Assembly (NCBI GenBank): GCA_963556145.1
Contig: OY744462.1
Coordinates: 868,001 to 932,000 of the forward strand
Direction: 5' to 3'
DNA from: Hygrocybe punicea
Taxonomy: Eukaryota; Basidiomycota; Agaricomycetes; Agaricales; Hygrophoraceae
Length of the DNA stretch: 64,000 bases
Shown: positions 54,227 to 64,000 of the stretch, in pieces
How positions within the stretch are numbered: the first letter of the stretch is position 1
Layout: each line of letters begins with the position of its first letter
Translations under genes and position numbers: made by a program
Notes under the pieces: model-generated
The model's database searches: none
Seen by the model: the letters and a program-made list of their open reading frames with translations, nothing else
What the model was told of the DNA's origin: nothing

Positions 54227-55409
54227 ACGAAAAAAAAGGAGGTGGCCGGCGTTGTTCAAATCTTTTTGCTTTTTGCTTCCAGGATTTCTTTTTTGGTCTC
54301 GGATCTTGTGGTGGATTGGCGTCCCCGGTGGTCTTTGTTTTTGTTTGATCTATCTATCTATCTAACTATCACCACACATACCCCTCGTCTTTACCGCTGT
54401 GACCCACCCCCCTCCGTCTCTTTTCTGGCGTACAAAAAAAAACTTGTCGACACTTGTTTATATATCCCTACTATATCTTGGACTGTTGCTCACATGTTGC
54501 CCCCTCTCAAACTAGGCCTCCACGGGGCAGTAGGATCGGATTTACTTTTTTGTTTGGTTGTTGAATCTATATACGTATCTATATATATGTGTTTTTTTTG
54601 CGATGTTTTGTTTTTGGGCGTCTCTCGACAAAATAACATATAACGTTTGAGGAACTAACGTTAACTAACATTTGAGAAAAACGCCACGCAAAACCAAAAA
54701 AGTCAAAAAGCTTATAAGTTAGGTTTCCAGTTCCAGGACACACACACTACGTTGGTGTGCCTTGCGAAGACCAGATCTCTGGATACTTGTTATCTTTGAA
54801 ATCGGCGCAAGGGGCGCGTGCTGGTAAGGGGGTAGGCTCATGGAAGCAAAAAATCACTCAGGCTGGAGATTAGAATAGGTACGATCCGGTTGCAATTGGG
54901 GCCCGTGGACGTCGGCGATGATCAGGGGCCCTGAGGGGCGGACAAAAGATATTCATACTTTAGGTCGCCGGCGAGTGAAGCTTTCCTCCACCTTTCCACC
55001 TTTTCATCGATCTGCTTGAAGAAAACTTCTTTTCTCAGTCAACGCCCCAAGTCGTATGGAAAAAGAGATCTATGACTCAGTACTCAGTACTGAGTATCAT
55101 GGTAAGCCATCGAATAATCCGATCCACAGACCTGACCAAATTGTCTAAATATTCTGATAGATAACTCTCCCAATATTCTGATAGATAACTCTCCCGGTTT
55201 CTGCGGGAAGACTCAGTACTCAGTACACACTGGGAGATTCAACTAGTTTTCTGTTCATAGGTGTGCAAAAGTCCAGGATGTTCCCATAACTATTGATTGA
55301 TTGACTCGGACTGGCTGCCGCAGCGTCCGAGTCATTCAATGCGCTTTCTCAACGAATATTTCTGGAACTCGGAATGCAATATTGATGCATCCATCAACGC
55401 GTTGGTGCC
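54227..55409. other. 3' region of the zinc-finger gene and linker
   Basis: (TCTA)n near 54350-54365. 55070-55225 contains ACTCAGTACTCAGTACTGAG and two copies of AATATTCTGATAGATAACTC. The block 54840-54980 (AGGTACGATCCGGTTG…) reappears, diverged, near 56430-56570. Confidence 0.5.
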
Positions 55410-56115
55410 ATCCTGTCACACACCTCAGACTTGGACTGTCCCACCTCAAGAACCAATCCTTTCGTAAACTCGCCCAGTCCTTTCTTACCCCCTGCATCGT
55501 CAAACCTATCCTGAACCAATCGCAGTCGTTTCTCCGCTTCTCCGCCATATTCCACTTCAGCATATGGTCGAACTCTAGCCAGCCACCACCTTCAACTGGA
55601 GGCGGGGAATCACATCCTCAATCATCACCACTCCTCTCTTCCATCTTCCCCCCAGACTCAGTCACAACAACCTCCGTCATACTCCTCCACACAGCACGTA
55701 CTCCCCTTCCCAGCCTTCAGACCGCCCTCCACCGCCATGGGCCCCGGGCCAGCTTTTGAGGACCTAGACTTCTGAACTACCCTTTCTCTCCTATTGACAC
55801 GACCACTTTCAGCGCCCCACTCTGGGCATTAATACCTACAGTCCCCCTCTGCTGGAATGACTATGTATGATCCCATTTTCCTTCCACCCGCCGGCACTCA
55901 CTGACTCTGAACCACCACCACCGACAGCAGCCACAACACCGGGAATCATCACACGGGAATCATCATCCGATCCTCGTAAGCGAGCATTTGCGAGACCGGA
56001 CGGACCCGTCAGACGACTACGGGCTCGGAATCACGACCCTCAGTCTTCAGTCATGGGGAGCTCTGCAATTGCAATGAACTCACCCGCCGTCCTTGCTCCT
56101 TCCAGGAGCTAGTGC
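55410..56115 (+). pseudogene. Decayed partial duplicate of the zinc-finger gene (3' part of exon 2)
   Basis: Aligns with 52905-53690 of the gene above: CAGTCCTTTCTTRCCCCCT, then TCAACTGGTGGCGGGGAATC (here …GGAGGCGGGGAATC), then AAGCGAGCATTTRCG and TCAGTCATGGRGAGCTCTGC. Indels and stops have destroyed the frame and the two fingers are absent. Sequence after the gene is duplicated too (near 56430-56570), so this is the relic of a segmental tandem duplication. Confidence 0.8.
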
Positions 56116-56958
56116 CTTTGTCAAAACAAACTCATCCAATCCGCATCATCTCTCGTCGAAGACGCGCTCACCAAATTGTCGTTCGTTCAAGATCACTATC
56201 ATTGTGACTCGGTGCCGCTTCCATTTGCATCCAGCTGCCAGTGTCTTGCGTTCATATTCGCCGGGCCTACTAGCTCCAAGTCCGACGTCTTGCATCATCA
56301 GATACTGTGAGCATCCCGATACTATCAATTCCCTCCCAGGTCCCAGGGATACATGTCTCTCGAAGGTCATAAAACTGTTGCACAGGGTAGGGCGAACGTG
56401 GCTCCGAGAGCCCAGGCCAGGAAGCAAAAAAAATCACTGGAGATAAGAACAGGTACGATCCGGTTGGGGGTAACATCGTGCCACACTGGCCGCTAGCCAT
56501 GGCAGGTCCTGTGGCCCGTGGCCCTGTGAGCATCGGTATTCAATAATCATACGTCACTGGCAATCGGTGGAGAGTTCACGAGGGGTCATGTTCCTTTCCA
56601 ATTAATATAGATCGAACATTTTACCAACTCTCGCCATCATATATGGCAACTTGTCATAATAAATAATTGGAAGAGAAAGAAATAGAAATCAAAAAGATCA
56701 AATCAAAATTGCTATTCCATACATTGGTTACGGATACGGATACGGTACCCCAAAATACAACCATAATACAACCAGAACAAGAACCACTGGCAGTGGGTTT
56801 TTTTAGGCTACAAAGCAAGTCAGCAACATATTTACTTTACATACAACGTTTGCAATGTGTGCAATGTTTGGCACGCACGCATGCATGCATGCACACAACG
56901 AAGGATGGATGGATGGATGGAATATCGAGAGAGAGAAAAACAAGGGGGGGAAAAAACA
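56116..56958. other. No gene; duplicated downstream flank and linker
   Basis: 56428-56570 is the diverged copy of 54845-54980. 56877-56925 holds GCATGCATGCATGCA and GGATGGATGGATGGA microsatellites. 56640-56720 is A-rich and may be the 3' region of the minus-strand gene. Confidence 0.5.
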
Positions 56959-59900
56959 TCACTCAGGGTCCGAGAACAGCGATATAGGTCTGTTAAGCGG
57001 TGCAGGAGACAACAACAACGTCGTCGTCGTCGTCGACAACCCGCCTATATTCTCCGCCCCACCACCACCACCACGAGCTTGACGGCGCGTCGATTCAGAT
57101 TCCGATTCCGGTGCCTGCACTCGTGTTCGTGTTCGTGCTCCTGTTTGTGCTCGTGTCGGTGGGTCCGGATATGTGACACCAGGTGGGATAGGCGCAACTT
57201 CGTATCGCGGAGATAATTTGGTCGGAGGTGTAGTAGTAGCAGTGGCAGTGGTAGCAGTGGCAGTGGCAGTCATAATCGGGTTAGTAGTCGTTGTTCTGTA
57301 CGGGGAGTGTGTGGAGGGGGAGGGGGAGGGGGAGGGGGAGTGACGAGGGACTGGGTTTAATGGGAGGACTGGGGCTAGCACTGGATGGGGCGGGAGTACG
57401 GCGGCGTATATATTCAATGGTGGTACATGACGTTGTTGTTGTTGTTGCTGTTGCTGCTGCTGCTGCTGTTGTTGTTGTTGTTGCTGGTGATGATGGGATA
57501 CCGTATAGTCACGACCACCTTCAAGAGGCCGAATTTGGTGAACGTAGTCCGGGCTGAGAAGATGTGCAGCGCGTGCATCGTCCGATGCATTCGATGGCGA
57601 GGACGATGACTATACAAATATAAGATATTTTTTTTAGGTCAGCGCCATTGTTCGTCGTTATTTTGTATTTGGTTTTCAAATAAAATAAAATAAAATAAAA
57701 AAGAACGTGATGACGTACTGGGGGGTCAACGCGGATTGCAACAGGGGAGTTTGACGAGCCTCGAGCAAGTGGCTTCGTATTCGTATTCGTATTCGTGTCC
57801 GCCACCGCCACCGCCATCTCCTTCTCCTTCTCCATAGTCTTCCTACTCTTACTCTTACTCTTACTCTTGCTCTTCTTCCCAAACAGCGAATCCAATACAG
57901 GCGTACGCGGGCGCTCAACCCTAGCGGCCAGAACCGGGTTCTCCAGCGCCTCGACGCGTTTCGCCACGACGACCGGTTCCGGTACTTCCACCGTGCCTCT
58001 TTGTTGATGATGACCCCAGGTCGGGTTCGAGTTCGAGTTCGAGTTCGCGCGAGGGTCTCCGGCGGTGCCGCCGGATTGATGCTACAAGCCAAATCCAAAA
58101 AAATTAGAATAAATGAATGGGAAACGAGGACTGATGACCGGGAAACACGAATTGAGAACAAGAACCGAGAAACAAGAAACAAGAACCCAGAACCGAGAAC
58201 CGAGAACCCAGAACCGAGAACCGAGAAACAAGAAACAAAGAACCCGGAAACAAGAACTGAGAAACAAGAACCCACAACCCCGAACGGAAAAGGGAACGAA
58301 AACAAAAAAACACAAAACAAAAGGCTCGCAAAAACAAAAAAACAAAAAAACACAAAAAAAAACATACATGATGATTCCCAACAGGCCTCGGCGTAGCAGC
58401 AGCAGCAGCAGCAGTAGTAGCAACCACATCCGGATTCGCGTTCCGCCATTCCTGCGCGATCCGCTCTGGTTGGCTACCAGCACTGCTACGTTCCCAGGGA
58501 TCTATACCGGGTGTATTCTGTGTAGGCGTAGGATGCGTAGTAGGCGGGTGCGGTTGTGGTTGTAGTTGTGGTTGTGGTTGGGGATGGGGATGGGGATGTG
58601 GTCGCGTACGTGAATGTGAATGTGTGCGTGTGCTGTTCCTCCCTCGACTACTGGTATCACCACTGCCAGCGCCATCGCCATCGCCATTGGTATTGGTGTT
58701 GGTGTTGGTGTGGGTGTGGGTGGGACCCCGCCGTTCAGAGTACGCATCCCCCGTGCGCTCATGTTGACGTCTCGGCGGACTCACGAGATCAAAATCGGAG
58801 AACCGGGTGGATACTCTGGATGTGACGGATGGTGGTGGTGATGATGATGGTGATGATGATGATGATGAGCGGGGACGTGTGGGCGGTAGTAGTAGTGGTG
58901 GTGGTGGTGGGTGATCGTGTGGTCCTCTTGGTCGATTTGGACTTGGACCTAGATCCGGAATTGGAACTGGACCTGGACCTGGACCTGGACCTGGAACTAA
59001 CCCTGGACTTGGATTTGGGTGGGGTTGGGAGGTGGGTGGGTAGGCGTAGTCTCTGCTGCGGATGCGGTTGGTGTTGGTATGGCGTGATTGGGATGAGGAT
59101 GGGGATGGTGGTTCTGGGATGGTGTCAAGCTGTCTGGTGGTCGTGCGGGGCGTGGACGCGGCTGAGGCGGCGGCTGCGGTTGCGGCGATAGCAGGGTTGG
59201 AAAGCTCGTGGGGGGCAGGCATGGCGATGAATGAGTTTTGGTCTGCGTTAGGGATCCAGCCGTCTGTCGTAGATGAGGGGGAGACGGGTCTAGAGCGGAG
59301 TGAGTGGGTACGTGTGCGGGAGCGAGAACGGGAGTGGGAGTGGGAGTGGGAACTGTGGCGGGTGTGTTGGTTGTTGTGGAATGAGGAGGAGGCGGGGGAG
59401 GGGACGGATTGGGGGACTGATTGGCGGAGGGATGGATCTGGGGTGACGATGGTTTGGACGGGGAGGATTTTGGCGAAGGGAGCGACGTCTGGGATGTGAG
59501 TGGGATCGCGATCTATGGGGTGATGTGATCTAGGGGGGGGAAGGTTTTAGAATGATTGCGTGGGGATGAAGAGAGATAGACTTGCCGAGAAGAAGGGCGA
59601 TCGGGGCGTTCTGGGGGTGGCCTTGGGGGATCTGCGAAGAGGACGCGAGGAGGTGATTTTGAAGAGGATCTGTCGTCATCATCGTAGTACTCTTGGCGTC
59701 TCACGTCGTCTTGACCGTCGGCGTAGCCTTCCGCCCTACCTTGCTCGAAGCCCGCTCTCCTTCCCCTCCTCAAACCGTCCTTGTACCCCTGCTGCCTGCC
59801 CTCCTCTCTGGCGATCATGACAGCCCATTGTTCCTGGAGTTCTCTGGCCAAGGACCTAGCCTTTGCAGCGTCCGCATCTGCATCGAGTCTCGCCTTCTCG

Positions 59901-60304
59901 ACCTGTTCCACGATCTCCTGTGCGCGGAATATTTCCTGCTGTGCGGCGTCGAGCTGTATTTTGTACAGACGCAGCTCTTCTGTGATGCGTGCGATGTCGT
60001 GGTCTGCACGTTCTTTGGCGTCGAGGGCGGTGCGGAGGCGGGATATGTATTCGGCTGCTCTGCGTTCTGCGTTGTCTGCGCGGAGAGATTCGTGCTCTAG
60101 ACGTTCGGAGGTGAGGAGGAGGAGGGCGTTTAGTTTACGGACATCGTGGGTATCGCGGTGAGGGGAAGAGCGACGGCGTGGGTGTGGGTGTGGGTGGGGG
60201 CGCGGGTGCGGGTGCGGGTGTTGACGTGAGTGGGCATCTGATGACTTTGGGAGACGTTTGGGGGGAGGGGGGAATAGCGGGGACGAGGAGGAAGTGGAGT
60301 CCAT
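56959..60304 (-). CDS. Coiled-coil protein with polyQ tract, 964 aa, conserved in mushrooms, function unknown
   Basis: Exons (minus): 60304-59586, 59529-58368, 58081-57719 and 57609-56959 (2895 nt, in frame). It starts MDSTSSSSPLFPPPPKR. A long coiled coil at about residues 50-170 (LLLTSERLEHESLRADNAER, then LRLYKIQLDAAQQEIFRAQE and VEQVEKARLDADADAAKARS) is followed by an Arg/Gly-rich repeat (REEGRQQGYKDGLRRGRRAG). The rest is disordered: Arg/Ser/His-rich, the conserved-looking DGWIPNADQNSFIAMPAPHE, a KSKSKSKS run, RVEALENPVLAARVERPRTP and a polyQ/H tract of about 18 residues near 57428-57490. Intron 1 requires a GC donor (CG|GCAAGT) to keep frame; introns 2-4 are GT-AG. I recall homologues in Agaricomycetes but no assigned role. 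Shares a 347-bp divergent promoter with SRPK. Confidence 0.8.
57428..57490 (-). repeat. CAG/CAA repeat (polyQ codons) in exon 4
   Basis: Mixed CAA and CAG triplets after CATCATCAC on the minus strand. The mix of both codons suggests selection or age rather than fresh slippage. Confidence 0.8.
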
Positions 60305-63782
<3,478 letters not shown>

Positions 63783-64000
63783 AGGAGGAAGATGGGGGAA
63801 GGGAGGAGGGGCTGAGGAGGATGAAGGGGAGGATGAGGATGAGGATGAGGAGGAAGAAATGTTCCATGTTACATTTGAGTCTTTTTGTTTTTTTTGTAAT
63901 GATCTTTTTTGCTTTTCTTTTCTGGTCGTGCCTTTTCTTTTCTGTTCTGGTCGTGCCGTTTTCTTTCTTTTCTGGTCGTGCCGTTTCTTTTCTTTTCTGC
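63783..64000 (+). other. 3' flank of SRPK with 25-bp pyrimidine-rich repeats
   Basis: From about 63905 to the window end the unit CTTTTCTTTTCTGGTCGTGC recurs at least three times with small length changes. A poly-T stretch near 63880 may belong to the 3' UTR. Confidence 0.6.

Noticed and set aside
57676..58483. Cys/Phe/Val-rich minus ORFs read through introns of the coiled-coil gene
   Set aside because: They run through the introns between exons 2, 3 and 4 in pyrimidine-rich sequence; the spliced model explains the region.
58829..59191. Plus-strand ORFs opposite the coiled-coil gene
   Set aside because: Val/Leu/Asp-rich translations of the antisense of repeat-rich coding DNA.

Overview
The window is nuclear DNA of a basidiomycete, most likely an Agaricomycete (mushroom-forming fungus). 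The genes are split by many 45-65 bp GT-AG introns. They match mushroom families (CAF120-like PH protein, RBR ubiquitin ligase, SRPK, DBR1, a coiled-coil protein common in mushrooms), and the transposons are of types usual in these genomes. Gene calls rest on reading the sequence, splice-phase arithmetic and remembered family motifs; no database search was run.

Layout. (1) 1-15 kb is a repeat graveyard: the end of a Ty3/gypsy integrase, a GATA/TGACTC-rich putative promoter, a UCH-like fragment, a decayed LTR (copy A), a 45-bp tandem array, a broken Ty1/copia element on the minus strand with a copia-type initiator-tRNA primer site, and a small LTR-flanked element without proteins. (2) 15.0-15.7 kb is a 655-bp MITE with a TA duplication. 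(3) 16-21.2 kb is a gene island: on the minus strand an 11-exon gene that reads as a CAF120-like PH protein joined to an RBR E3 ligase, and divergently a single-pass membrane protein. (4) 21.2-30.7 kb is mostly decayed sequence with one Crinkler/RHS-like C-terminal fragment. (5) 31.06-41.18 kb is a nest of insertions: a hAT transposon with a perfect 8-bp duplication holds a mitochondrial DNA piece (cox3 fragment between perfect 92-bp inverted repeats), which is itself split by a 6.2-kb LTR element with a 5-bp duplication and almost identical 1,628-bp LTRs. (6) 41.5-48.6 kb is a decayed DIRS-like tyrosine-recombinase retrotransposon on the minus strand, split by a 1.58-kb hAT element and bracketed by 28-bp inverted repeats. 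(7) 48.66-64 kb is gene-dense: DBR1 (lariat debranching), a C2H2 zinc-finger regulator followed by a decayed partial duplicate of itself, a 964-aa coiled-coil/polyQ protein on the minus strand whose first intron appears to be GC-AG, and a divergent SR-protein kinase (SRPK).

Two of the intact genes act in RNA splicing (DBR1 on intron lariats, SRPK on SR proteins). This may be coincidence. The most unusual items are the PH-RBR gene, the non-autonomous LTR element whose LTR carries a small membrane-protein ORF, the three-level nest with mitochondrial DNA inside it, and a 482-codon ORF overlapping the zinc-finger gene in another frame.
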